Positions 39,701-50,200 of a stretch of DNA of 64,000 nt are shown piece by piece (within the stretch, counting starts at the first letter, position 1; each line of letters begins with the position of its first letter). Both the position numbers and the translations under genes were made by a program. The stretch is from Poecilobothrus nobilitatus (taxonomy: Eukaryota; Arthropoda; Insecta; Diptera; Dolichopodidae): contig OX352774.1 of assembly GCA_947095535.1 (NCBI GenBank), forward strand, positions 214,136,965-214,200,964, given 5' to 3'. Under the pieces are notes generated by a model that was given only the letters and a program-made list of their open reading frames with translations, was not told where the DNA came from and ran no database searches.

Positions 39701-39903
39701 TTTTTTTTTTTTTAATTATAATTCTGTAATCACAGATCCATGATTTTTGAATCAATTATAATCCACAAACCAATAATTTTTATTGTTCTGTGCTTTTTCC
39801 TTTTAAATACTAGGCAACCAAATAATTTGCATTAATTTAACTTAAATCAAAATTTCAATTAAAAATATTACAATAGTAATTTTAAATTTATAAAAATTTT
39901 CAG
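36784..39903 (+). other. Protease intron (3.1 kb) with a SINE insertion
   Basis: A GTAAGT donor at 36784 and a TTTTCAG acceptor at 39901-39903. Apart from the SINE copy at 37586-37779 it is AT-rich and featureless, with A tracts at 38465-38480 and 38521-38547. Confidence 0.85.
37586..37779 (+). mobile_element. tRNA-derived SINE, copy 3 (best preserved)
   Basis: The copy opens GGGACATCGGTGGCCTAGTG with an A box (TGGCCTAGTGGGTAAG), a B box GGTTCGAATCCC (37650-37661), the tRNA-unrelated CGTAAGAGTTATTCCACC, a TGTGTAATTTCCTG block and an A14-type tail. Head and body match the minus-strand copy at 9846-10033 closely. It lies in the sense orientation of the host intron. A target duplication is not clear. 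Confidence 0.85.
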
Positions 39904-40050
39904 CATGATCGAGGACGAAAATCTGAAATTGATGAGAAAACAAGAGAAGAAATTTTATCACTAATTGCACATCATGTCACTGCCGTTAATTATATTTATC
40001 GTAATACAATATTTGATGGAAGAACAGAGCATAGAAATATTAGATTTGAG
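39904..40050 (+). CDS. kuz: Kuzbanian/ADAM10 exon: catalytic domain, N-terminal part
   Basis: A 49-codon exon, phase 0 at both ends (TTTCAG|CAT ... GAG|GTAATT). It encodes HDRGRKSEIDEKTREEILSL followed by IAHHVTAVNYIYRNTIFDG. This lines up with the ADAM10 helix that reads ISSHVKAIDTIYQTTDF in mammals, part of the metalloprotease fold before the zinc site. Confidence 0.9.
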
Positions 40051-40126
40051 GTAATTTTCAATAATATAAAAAAAAAAAAATTAATAATAATTTCTTTATA
40101 ATATTTTTAAATTTTCGAATTTATAG

Positions 40127-40287
40127 GTTCAACGAATTAAAATAGATGATGATTCAGCTTGTCGTCCATCTTATAATGGACCACATAATTCATTTTGTAA
40201 TGAACATATGGATGTGTCAAATTTTTTAAATTTACATTCTTTAGAAGATCATGGTGACTTTTGTTTAGCTTATGTATTTACTTATAG
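40127..40287 (+). CDS. kuz: Kuzbanian/ADAM10 exon: catalytic domain, middle part
   Basis: A 161 nt exon after TTATAG, ending TATAG|GTAATT two bases into an Arg codon. It carries VQRIKIDDD, a short Cys-containing insert (ACRPSYNGPHNSFCNEHM) and VSNFLNLHSLEDHGDFCLAY, which aligns with the [20 protein letters not shown] block of ADAM10. The adjoining 76 bp intron is very short compared with the others in this gene. Confidence 0.9.
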
Positions 40288-40364
40288 GTAATTTTTTATA
40301 ATTATAATTATATTATTTATAAAATTTAATATAATTTTTTTTTTTGTATATTAATATTATATAG

Positions 40365-40599
40365 AGATTTTACTGGTGGAACATTAGGATTAGCTTGGGT
40401 TGCATCAGCATCAGGTGCTTCTGGTGGTATTTGTGAAAAATATAAAACATATACAGAAACAGTTGGTGGACAATATCAGAGCACAAAACGTTCTTTAAAT
40501 ACGGGAATAATAACATTTGTAAATTATAATAGTAGGGTACCTCCTAAAGTATCACAATTAACATTAGCACATGAAATAGGTCATAATTTTGGATCACCA
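40365..40599 (+). CDS. kuz: Kuzbanian/ADAM10 exon: active-site helix
   Basis: This exon completes the split Arg codon (AG|A), then reads [20 protein letters not shown] and [25 protein letters not shown] and [20 protein letters not shown] follow. HEIGH (40570-40584) gives the first two zinc ligands and the catalytic Glu of HExxHxxGxxH-type metzincins. The exon stops at ...GSP with a CCA|GTATGT donor, so the third zinc ligand is in the next exon. Confidence 0.92.
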
Positions 40600-40673
40600 G
40601 TATGTTTATTTATTTTTTAATTTTTTATAATTAAATAATTTTTTAATTTTTTTTTTTTTGTTTTTTTTTACAG

Positions 40674-41720
40674 CATGACTATCCACAAGAATGCCGTCCT
40701 GGTGGATTAGCTGGTAATTTTATAATGTTTGCTAGTGCAACTAGTGGTGATCGTCCAAATAATAGTAAATTTTCACCATGTTCCATAAGAAATATATCCA
40801 ATGTATTAGATGTTTTAGTTGGAAATCAAAAACGTGATTGTTTTAAAGCATCTGAAGGTGCATTTTGTGGTAATAAAATTGTTGAATCTGGTGAAGAATG
40901 TGATTGTGGTTTCAATGAAGATGAATGTAAAGATAAATGTTGTTATCCACGTTTAATAAGTGAATATGATTCTAGTTTAAATGCATCAGCAAAAGGATGT
41001 GCTAGACGTGCTAAAACACAATGTAGTCCTAGTCAAGGACCATGTTGTTTAAGTGATTCATGTACATTTGTACCACAACATTATCATCAAAAATGTAAAG
41101 AAGAAACTGAATGTTCTTGGAGTAGTATATGTAATGGTTCAACAGCAGAATGTCCAGAACCAAAACCACGTGATGATAAAACAAAATGTAATAATGGTAC
41201 AGCATTATGTATTAAAGGTGAATGCTCCGGATCAATATGTTTATTATGGAATATGTCAGAATGTTTCCTAACATCACAAATTGTTCCACATATTGATAAA
41301 AGGCAATTATGCCAATTAGCATGCCAAAATGGTAATGATACTGGTACTTGTCGTAGTACAAGTGAATTTGCACATTTATATGATTTACCAGTTGGTGGTA
41401 TTAGTTTAAGGCCAGGCTCTCCATGTGATAATTTTCAAGGATATTGTGATGTGTTTTTAAAGTGTCGTGCTGTCGATGCTGAAGGTCCTTTAGTTCGTTT
41501 AAAAAATTTATTACTTAACAAAGAGACATTATTAACGGTGGCTCAATGGATAACTGAGAATTGGTATATGGTTGTATTAATAGGAATAATATTTATAATT
41601 GTAATGGGTATATTTATAAAATGTTGTGCTGTACATACTCCGAGTTCAAATCCTAAAAAGAGACCAGCACGTAGAATAAGTGAAACTTTAAGAAGACCAA
41701 TGAATACTCTGAGAAGAATG
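40674..41720 (+). CDS. kuz: Kuzbanian/ADAM10 exon: third zinc His, Met-turn, disintegrin, cysteine-rich, TM
   Basis: A 349-codon exon, phase 0 at both ends (TTACAG|CAT and ATG|GTTTGT). Its first codon is the third zinc-binding His (40674-40676). NFIMFASATSGD provides the Met-turn. GNKIVESGEECDCGF starts the disintegrin-like domain (about 40860 onward) with the Cys pattern of ADAM10, including CSPSQGPCC. A cysteine-rich stretch follows, containing CNGSTAECPEP and GECSGSICLLW, then the membrane-proximal RPGSPCDNFQGYCDVFLKCR. There is one transmembrane helix (about 41562-41622, WYMVVLIGIIFIIVMGIFIK). After it come the ADAM10-typical CCAVHTPSSNPKK and a basic juxtamembrane segment, RRISETLRRPMNTLRRM. 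There is no EGF module, as expected for ADAM10. All zinc and structural residues I can check are intact. Confidence 0.93.
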
Positions 41721-41807
41721 GTTTGTGTTTTTGTTTTTTTTAAAATATATTTTGTCAAAGATTTAAATTTTTAAAAAAAAACATTGTTTGTTATGTTTTT
41801 AAAACAG

Positions 41808-42099
41808 AGACATCCACATCATGGACAACATGGTAGAAGTGCTGGTCCACGAAGTATACCACCTCCAGGACATGATCATAGATCGAGATCTGATTGGGAT
41901 CGTAGAGCACATCCTGGTGGTCCACCACATCGAAATGGACGTGGTGGGACTGGTGATGCCGGAAATGTAGCTGGAAGACATCATTCTGGTAGACCATCAA
42001 GTGGTACAAGACCTACACCAGGTTCATCGGGCGCAAGTTCATCACATCATGGGTATGCTGGTGGTGATGGGCGTGGGCAACAGTATTATCCGCCGAAAG
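41808..42099 (+). CDS. kuz: Kuzbanian/ADAM10 exon: His/Gly/Pro-rich cytoplasmic tail (alternative end at 42131)
   Basis: The exon starts after TTTTAAAACAG in phase 0 and continues the cytoplasmic tail with RHPHHGQHGRSAGP and repeated Arg/His/Gly/Pro segments. Coding GC is markedly higher than its surroundings, which argues for selection. Two ends are possible. Splicing at 42099 (AAAG|GTGTGT) leaves phase 1 and joins in frame to 46927, where G + CC gives Ala. If not spliced, the frame runs on for ten more codons (GVFYKPVRTK) to a TAA at 42129-42131, a short isoform. The Pro-rich tail of Kuzbanian-type proteins recruits SH3 proteins and adaptors. Confidence 0.85.
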
Positions 42100-45000
42100 G
42101 TGTGTTCTATAAGCCTGTTAGGACCAAATAAACAATAATAAAAAAAAAACAAAAAAAAAATAATACAAAACATTTTAAAGAAATTGAAACCCTATAATCA
42201 AAGCTTTTTTTCAATTTTTTTTTATTTATTTTTCAAAAGTAGCCAGAAAATGACATGCACACAACGAAAGCAAAACAATTTTTAATTTGATAAAAGAAAA
42301 ATTTAATTTTTTAATGTTTTTCTAGTGAAATAATTTTTTATTAATTTTTGTTTTTTCAAGAAATTTATTTTATTGTGTTTTTATTTTTTCTTAATAAATT
42401 TGAGTGATTCAAAAAAAAAAAAAATTAAAATATTTAAAATTAATTTAAAATCCAAAATCACTTGATTAAATAAAAAGATCTATCTAACTTCAAATAGTTT
42501 AAAAAGAAACATAATAACTAAAAAACTTATGGCACAGCTAATATTTTAACAGCTCCGTTTATAAAAATTTAATTTTGGTATGCAAATTTTTTTTTTATTA
42601 ATTTATTTATTTATTTAATAAATTTTGTTTTTTTTTTTCAATTTATTTTAATTAAAGAATAACCTAATTATTCGTTTCATGCAATTTTTTTTTATTATCA
42701 AACAAAAAAAGAAGTTTTAGTTAATCTAGTATACATTAATTTATTTTATTTTAAGGAACTAATTGTTGTCATCAAAATGGCACAATAAAAATGCCTACAC
42801 ACAAAAAGATTTTTAATCAAAAAAATTCTATTGAAGTTTAATCTTTGAAACCAGTATATCATCGCGTGTTTTATCAATTTTGCAATCAGCTTAAAAAAAA
42901 ATATTTAGTTAAGCGGCTATAACTTAATTTCCTACGTATAATAATCGTAGCCATCGCCTAAAAATACTACTTCAAAAGTTAAAGATATGGAAAACAATAC
43001 AAATGCTCACAATGAAAGTAACTATCAAGTTTTCATAGTAACCAACGCACAAAAGTTGATCAACTTTTAACTTTAACGCATAATTTAAATTTTGACAGCT
43101 AATTGTTAATTGTCATGGCGCTGTATTAAATCTCAATAAGTGATCATTCTTAAATAAAATTTAAATAAATTTGATCAAAATATATTTATTTTATGCAATT
43201 TATTTACATTTTTGATTTTTGTATTATACTTGAAAAATTAGTTAGTTACGTATTTTGACATTTTACAACATTATGGCTATGTGGTAGCTACGTTCATTGT
43301 GCCCAAGATATAAAAAACAGTGATTGCAAATTTTTGTTTTTTATTTATTATTTAATAATATGTTTAATCTAACCTAATTTTAATAATATACACTGTGTTG
43401 TTGGAGCTAGAGCAAATCCGATCAATAAATTAATTTTTTTTTTGCTGATTTATCCATTTATATAAGGTTTATCAATATGACACCGATTTTAATTTTATCA
43501 AATACTAAAATTTAGCCTTCCTTCAAAAATAATTTTTAGCTTCAAAATTATTTTCTTAGTATCTTAGCTTTCTGATTTTTATTGAGGTTAGAGTACTGTT
43601 TTTTTTTTTCATTCTAATTTCAAAATCGGTTCGTTTGTTTTTCGATGTACTCAATTTATTTTACACATTCTTCTATAACATCACATCTCAGATGGTTCAA
43701 ACTTTTTTTCAAAGATATTTCAATCCAACTGTCTAAATTTTAACTGCATACATTATAAATTATTTCTTCTTTTCTTATAGTTTGTGTATTTATAAAGCTT
43801 GTTATACTATAAGAAAAGAAGGATAATCTGGTGAAGTAAAATCTAGAACTTTTATCTCACCCTTATAGCTAGATTTTATTATTTGTTTTTTTTTTTTTGG
43901 TATTCCATCTATATATTTATTTTTGTTGAAAAATAATGTATTAAAATGTATACTAGATTTAAATTTTCATTATTATTAAATTATTTCCATTAAACTTTAA
44001 ATTATTTCGTTCTTATTTTTCTTTTTGTTTCTTGTATCATAATTTTTTTACCAGTAATTTAAATTTTATATTTTTTATTTTATTTTTTCAGAATAGAATT
44101 TTTTTTTATTTTTTATTTGAGTTTCCATAATTGGCTTTAGAACCCAGCTTTTTGAGCAAAATAAAACTGATGATTATTATTTAATTATTTATATTAATTT
44201 TTTTTTCTTTTAATTAAATATAATTTTTGATTGTGTTTTTATTTTATATTATGTTATTTTCTATACAGCATGTAAATATTTTATTTTTTTATTTTATTTT
44301 GTAGTTTTTAAAATAGTATTAATATTTATAAAATTATGTAGCTATAATATTTATATATTTTGTTTGAATTGATATGTTGTTTTGTTATTTATGGTAGTAC
44401 TTATTAAATTTTCTATTTTTTATTTTTTTGTATTAAAATCAAATTTTAATATGTATATAGTAATTTAAGACCGTGTTCCATTAGCCTTTTTTTTTAAATA
44501 TTAATGACTTTTTTCTAGATGAAAAACGCATACGAACGATAGAGACGGAAAAATGGCTTTTTTCAAAAAAAAAAGTGTATTCGAAAAAAAAAAATCGTTA
44601 AATCAAACAAAACGTGCTTATATATTTCAAAAAAAATCACTGAAAATCACCAACGAAAGGTGGTTGTATTCGTGGTTGTAAATTCGTAATATCAAAAATT
44701 TTTCGAAGCTTAAACATTTTATCTCTTTCTGTGCTGTAATATAAATTTTACATTCTGTTTCTTTTCTTTTTTAATAGAGTCATTATCACTTATAAAAAGA
44801 CTTGTGGAGCACCGCCTTTAGTATTGGTTATTTGTAGTTTATTTATTTATTTTTATATTGTACAGTATATTAAGTTTAATTGTATACATTCCATTATATA
44901 ACTTTTAAAACAAAAAGCGATCTGGGATTAAAATTAAATATAATTAATATACTAATTTAACTAACGTTAGAATTATATTTGTTTTTTTTTTGATATTATT

Positions 45001-46926
45001 ACTAATGTGTTTTATTACTAAGCAGTAAAAAATTCATTTTTATTAAAAATATAACATTATAAAAGGCAGCGTTTCATCGGAAATGTGAAAAATATATATT
45101 TGATTTTGTCAAAAATCAACAGAATTAAATTGTCAATTTAAATTGTCGATACAATGCAACAATAACAAAATGTTTTATTTGACGTTTTCGATCATAAATT
45201 ATGCCATTTGTGTAATTGAAATTAAAGTTGAAGTTTATAACAAATTAAAAAAAATTTTTTTTTTTTTTCATCAAAACTTATCTAGATTCGTCCATTTTTC
45301 AACAAAAAAACAAACTCGAAATAATAAAGAATCAAAACGGATGCAAAGAAAATTTTGAATGCTTTACAGCGTCGCAAACACATTGTCAAATGATTTTCGA
45401 TCATAACACTTTGTCAAATTTTTTTTTTTGTTATTTCAAGATGATGAGACGATGTATTGAACACATCGCCAATGCATTTCCGATGAGACGGGCACTTTTA
45501 AAAATTTTTCTTGGTATCTACTGAAATTACCATTAAAAATTACTATTAATTAATCTGTCAAAAAGAATTTCGTGTTTTTGGTTTAGAGATGATCGCTCAA
45601 AGTTTGTAATTCGTATTTTTTTTTTTAAATCTGTGCTCTGCTCAGATGACACTCTGCGTCATCAGAACACGACCGAGAATTATCATGACAACTAAAAATT
45701 GAATATTTATAAGAAAATTCGAATCATATTATTAAACTGATATAAAAAGAAAAACGTCTTATTGTCAACCAAAGTGGGTGAAAAATAATTAATTGTATAG
45801 TAGATATAAAAAGTTTCCGTATTTCATATTTGTTTTTTTTATTGTAATGAATTTCGAATGGATTACGTGTTTTTTTTTTTTTACCTTTTCCCGCGTTCTC
45901 TTAAACAAGTAATATTACCCGTATAACTATTAGCGGTGAAAATTTTATAAAAAATCGGATAGTTGATTTAACAAAATAATTGCTACCAATGTTTTGTTTT
46001 TAAAAGTGCCAATAATATTTTTTTTAGATTATATATTATTACTGTACTTTTTTTTTATTTCTATTTTATTCATTAACAAAAAAATATATATATTTTTTTT
46101 ACTGTAATTTATTAGAACTTATATAAAAATAAGTTTATATTTTGAAGTATTGTAGAATAAATATTAAATTGTAATAAAAAAAAAATAATAATTTTATTCA
46201 TTTTTTTTTCCTTTTATTTTTTTTTTATAATTTTTTTCTTAGTTTTCACACATATCATTTACATATTTCAATTATTAATTTTTGTTGCACTTATTTCACA
46301 TTTTTATAATTACATTCTGTAAATTTATTTTTGAATTTTTCAATAAATTAATTTTAAATTCCATTTTAATCATTTCATTTTTAATTTAATTGAAAATTTT
46401 ATTTTATTTTGAGTTTTCTTAAATTTTAATTTGTAAAATAAACACTTTTGTTTTTCTAAAATAGCATGGCTTTTTTTCGCTTAAAGTAATTTTCACTGCC
46501 TTTAGTATTTCAATAAGTTGATAGATATTGTAATAACATTTTGAGTGCAGCTATTAAATTTAGTGTACATACATTCGCATTAACTGTCATTATAAAGCGA
46601 AAGCTATACAGTAATATTCTAATTTTTCTTTTTTTTTTTTGTATTTATTCTAACATAAATTACTACCAGAAGACTTAAATTGCAACTATATTTTACTTTC
46701 TTTTTTTTTTTTTGTTATAAAATACTAAAAACAAATTTAATCTAGTATGATGGCTATTTCTTATTTTCTATTTAGCTAAATTGGCTATTTCTTTAAACAA
46801 TACATGAAAATAATTAGTAAAATTTTTTTTTTAATAATATTTTTTTATTAATTTGTTTTTTTTTTCTATTTTTCTTTTCTCTAAAAAAAAAAAAAAAAAA
46901 AAAAAAAAACAAAATTATATTTCTAG
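42100..46926 (+). other. Last protease intron, or 3' UTR of the short isoform
   Basis: 4.8 kb between the GTGTGT donor at 42100 and the TTTCTAG acceptor at 46926. If the short form is made, its 3' UTR lies at the start of this stretch; several AATAAA sequences are present but uninformative at this AT content. It contains a MITE candidate (45062-45497) and, around 43005-43310, a weaker inverted pair around CACAATGAAnGTA. Otherwise I see no gene. Confidence 0.7.
45062..45497. mobile_element. 436 bp inverted-terminus element (MITE candidate)
   Basis: The left end AAAGGCAGCGTTTCATCGGAAATG-type sequence (45062-45085) and the inverted right end (45474-45497) share the core CGTYTCATCGGAAATG with one mismatch in 16. 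The outer bases match less well. Inside, GATGTATTGAACACATC forms a small hairpin near 45451, and TTTTCGATCATAA occurs twice (45186, 45394). The frame at 45143-45358 is low-complexity and unlikely to be real. No clear target duplication. Confidence 0.45.
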
Positions 46927-47270
46927 CCGTGACCGGGCAACCAGTAAATTATAATAATCGACCATTATCAACACATAGTAATATTATAGTACCACCACCA
47001 TCAGAATTATATGGTGATGGTTATCCACCACGTAATGGTCCATCTGGTATTGTACATATGGCTGCTGCACCACCATACCATGAAATATCATCAGCACCAC
47101 CATTACCACCATCATCATCATCAACAGTTGTACCATTACAACAACAACAACAACCATTGCAGCCCACACAAATGCATGTTCAAATGCCACCGCCACAATC
47201 ATCTCAACAACAGCAACAACAACATCCTCCACATCAAAGACATATTACAAGTAATAATAATAAAGTTTGA
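46927..47270 (+). CDS. kuz: Kuzbanian/ADAM10 terminal exon: Pro/Ser/Gln-rich tail
   Basis: The exon is preceded by a long A tract and a TTTCTAG acceptor. Its first two bases (CC) complete the codon left by the donor at 42099 and give AVTGQPVNYNNRPLSTHS. It then encodes VPPPSELYGDGYPPRNGP, APPLPPSSSS, poly-Gln runs and a His-rich end, stopping at TGA 47268-47270. Several proline motifs are candidate SH3 ligands. Coding is supported by phase compatibility, a strong compositional contrast (CCA, CAA and TCA codons against an A/T background) and a continuous 113-codon frame. In the long form the visible part of the protein is about 942 residues. Glutamine and proline repeats are likely length-variable. 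Confidence 0.8.
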
Positions 47271-50200
47271 CAAGAAAAATCAAAAAATAAAAATAAGAAA
47301 TTTTTAATTAAAAATAATAAAAATAATAAAAATAATAATAATAACAATAATAATAATAATAATAGAATGATAAATACGATATTAGGTTCTGAACAAAGAA
47401 TTTATTCGGTATTTCTTTTAAATATATTATTATTCTATTTTCTTTAAAATGTATAAAAAAAAAAAAAAACTAATAATTAAAATTAAAAAAAAAAAAAAAA
47501 AATTTATTAAAAATAAATAAAAACTAAAAAATGCAAAAAAAACAAAAAAAAAATATAAATTATTATAAAATAATTTTTATTCTTTTAAAATTTATATTTT
47601 TAATTTGACTGTATAAGTAACTAAAAACAATTGTTTTGATTGTCGTCTATATTAAGTCTATTTATTTTTATTTTTCATTTTGTATACAATTTTTTAATTT
47701 AAATTTACATTTTTTTTATAGAATTTTTTTTTTTAAATTAATAATAATTAATAATAAAATTTAATTAGAAAGAAAACCTAAAAAAAAAAAAAACAAACTC
47801 TTCAAAATCATTTTTTTTTTTGATTTTACGACCCTAAAAGTATGCAACATACAGTAGTATACACCAATTAATATTTTTTCTGTTAAAAATAAAAATCTTG
47901 ATTAATTTCTACCTTTTTTTTTATTTCTGGATTGCCAATAAAACAAATTTATGTATGTATACTTTTTAATATAATTTTTAAATATTGTATAAATTTAAGG
48001 CACCAATTAAGAACTAATTACTTAATCCAGGAATATTATATTTGTACAAAAATAATTATAAAGACATAGAAGAATTGGTATAAAAATACAAAAGAGATCT
48101 AATTAACTTAATTAAATATAGCAGTTAAAAATCAGAGTTAAAAATGTAGGATTAATAGCTATTTTCTGGAACTACAAGTATCTTTTTACAATCGAAACGT
48201 ATGAGTGGAAAAAATTGTTTCAAAAATATAAAACTAATAACAAAATTTAAGAATCTAATGGATAGATTGTTATTTATGGTTAGCCTTCTTAATTTGCTTA
48301 AAAAAGAAAAAGAAAAATCGCTTCCCGAACTGTCTTGTGAAATAAAAACCAAGTGAAGTATGTATTAAAAAGAAAAAAAACTAGTTTTTTTCGTTTAAAT
48401 TTGTTTTGTATATTTTGATTTTGTTCTACATAAATTACTAAATTTATATTTCCTATATATCTAAATTTTAAACTTTAATTTATCACTTAATTAACAATAT
48501 TTTTGTTTCATTATTTCATAAAAATATACAATTTCTATATTATTTAGTGCATATAAGGGCTTTTGCATATTTTATTTTTAATAAAAATATAAATAGAAGA
48601 TTAATAAAAATTAAAAAAAACTTACATAACTATATGTATTATACCTGTAGTCTGTAGTTTTTATATCTGTCTCTATCGAATTTCACCACTAAAAATTAAT
48701 TTACCATTCAAGCTAAGTCATATGCATATGATAAGTTTAACTGTTGAGACAAGATAAACATAAAAAAAAATAAGAATTTAAGTAAAAATAAAAAATAAAC
48801 TCCTATTTATTTCGAATAAATGGAAAAAATAAATAAACTGTAAAAAAAAAATTATAAAATTAAAAATATTTAATACTGTGATATTCACTTAAAAAACAAC
48901 AAATTAAAACCTATTTTTACTCCAACAATAAATACAATTTGAAGAGTTTGAAAAAATTCCTTTAAACCTCTTATTTATTCTGTACTTTATTTTAATTTTA
49001 CATTACTATTTTTATTTTCAATCTTTTTTTTTTTTTTTTCAATTTAAATATCTATTTTTTGATCTTTTAATAATAAAAAAAAAAGTAAAACATTACTTTA
49101 AAATTTAAAAACAAAAACAAAAAAAAATCTATTTTGTAAAATGTGTGTGCAAAAGTAAAAAAAAAAACGGACAAAAAAGAATCAAAAAAATAAAACAAAA
49201 TCTCGTGAAAATAAAAATAAAATAAAAAGAAAAACTGGCAGGTGCATTTTTATATATATATAATTAAAAAAAAAAAAATAAATAAATAAAAATTTTAGTA
49301 ATTTAAATATTATTGTAAAAAGACTTTAATCATAGACTACTATATAATATATATATAAATATATATATGTATATTTATATAGAAATTACATATATATGTA
49401 ATTTATATTAATATTAAAAAATTAAAATATATATGTATCAAAATTTAAATAATATATATATTTTAATTCATTATTTAGATATTTAAATAAATTAAAAAAA
49501 AAAAAAAAAAAAAACAAATAATAAAAATAAAATAAAATGTTTTTAAGTATACATATAAATTAAATTAAATATATATTTGCTCAATATAAATTAAACATAA
49601 ACAATAACAAAAAATAAAACAATTTCTCAATAAAAATAATAAAAAAAAAAAAAACAAAAAAAAAAAATAATTTAAAATAATTTTAAATTAATTATAGAAA
49701 GTCTCCAACCATATAAAAACTTACCATTAAACAATATAGACTCCACAAAAAAAAAATAAAAATATTAATTTAAAAATTTTAAACAATAAAAAAAGTTTAT
49801 AAATATTTCATATAAAATATAAAAGTCAAAAATTTAATTTGCAGTTTTGTATTAAAATCGCATGAAGAACGAGCCCCACTGAAAAAATTATTCATTTTTA
49901 CTTAAATAGTTTTTATTCGAAATTTTTTGAAATTAAATTATACTTGTGTTTTTTTTTTTTATTGTTTCAATCACGAAGAAATTTTTTATTAAGATTTTTA
50001 TATAGACCTTACGAAATTTATGAATTTAGTTTTTCTGACAGGTTTCAAAGTGATATTTGACAGTCAACAACCTTAAACAAATCGAAACAAAATTTTAAAA
50101 TTTTTAGTACTCAAAAAATATTTAATTTCAAAAACATTATGTATATATTTTAATATTATTTTTGTTGAAAACAACTTCAAATCCATTTTTTTGTTGTTTT

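Noticed and set aside
41543..42009. Minus-strand frames of 61-72 codons, some rich in His/Val/Ser/Met
   Set aside because: They are antisense shadows of the Arg/His/Pro-rich protease tail exon.
43005..43310. Inverted CACAATGAA(A/C)GTA ends about 300 bp apart
   Set aside because: The match is imperfect and short, with no target duplication, so it was not called as an element.
44463..45680. CCGTGTTCC and GAACACGACC as possible termini
   Set aside because: Only about eight bases pair and the interior includes another better-supported element.
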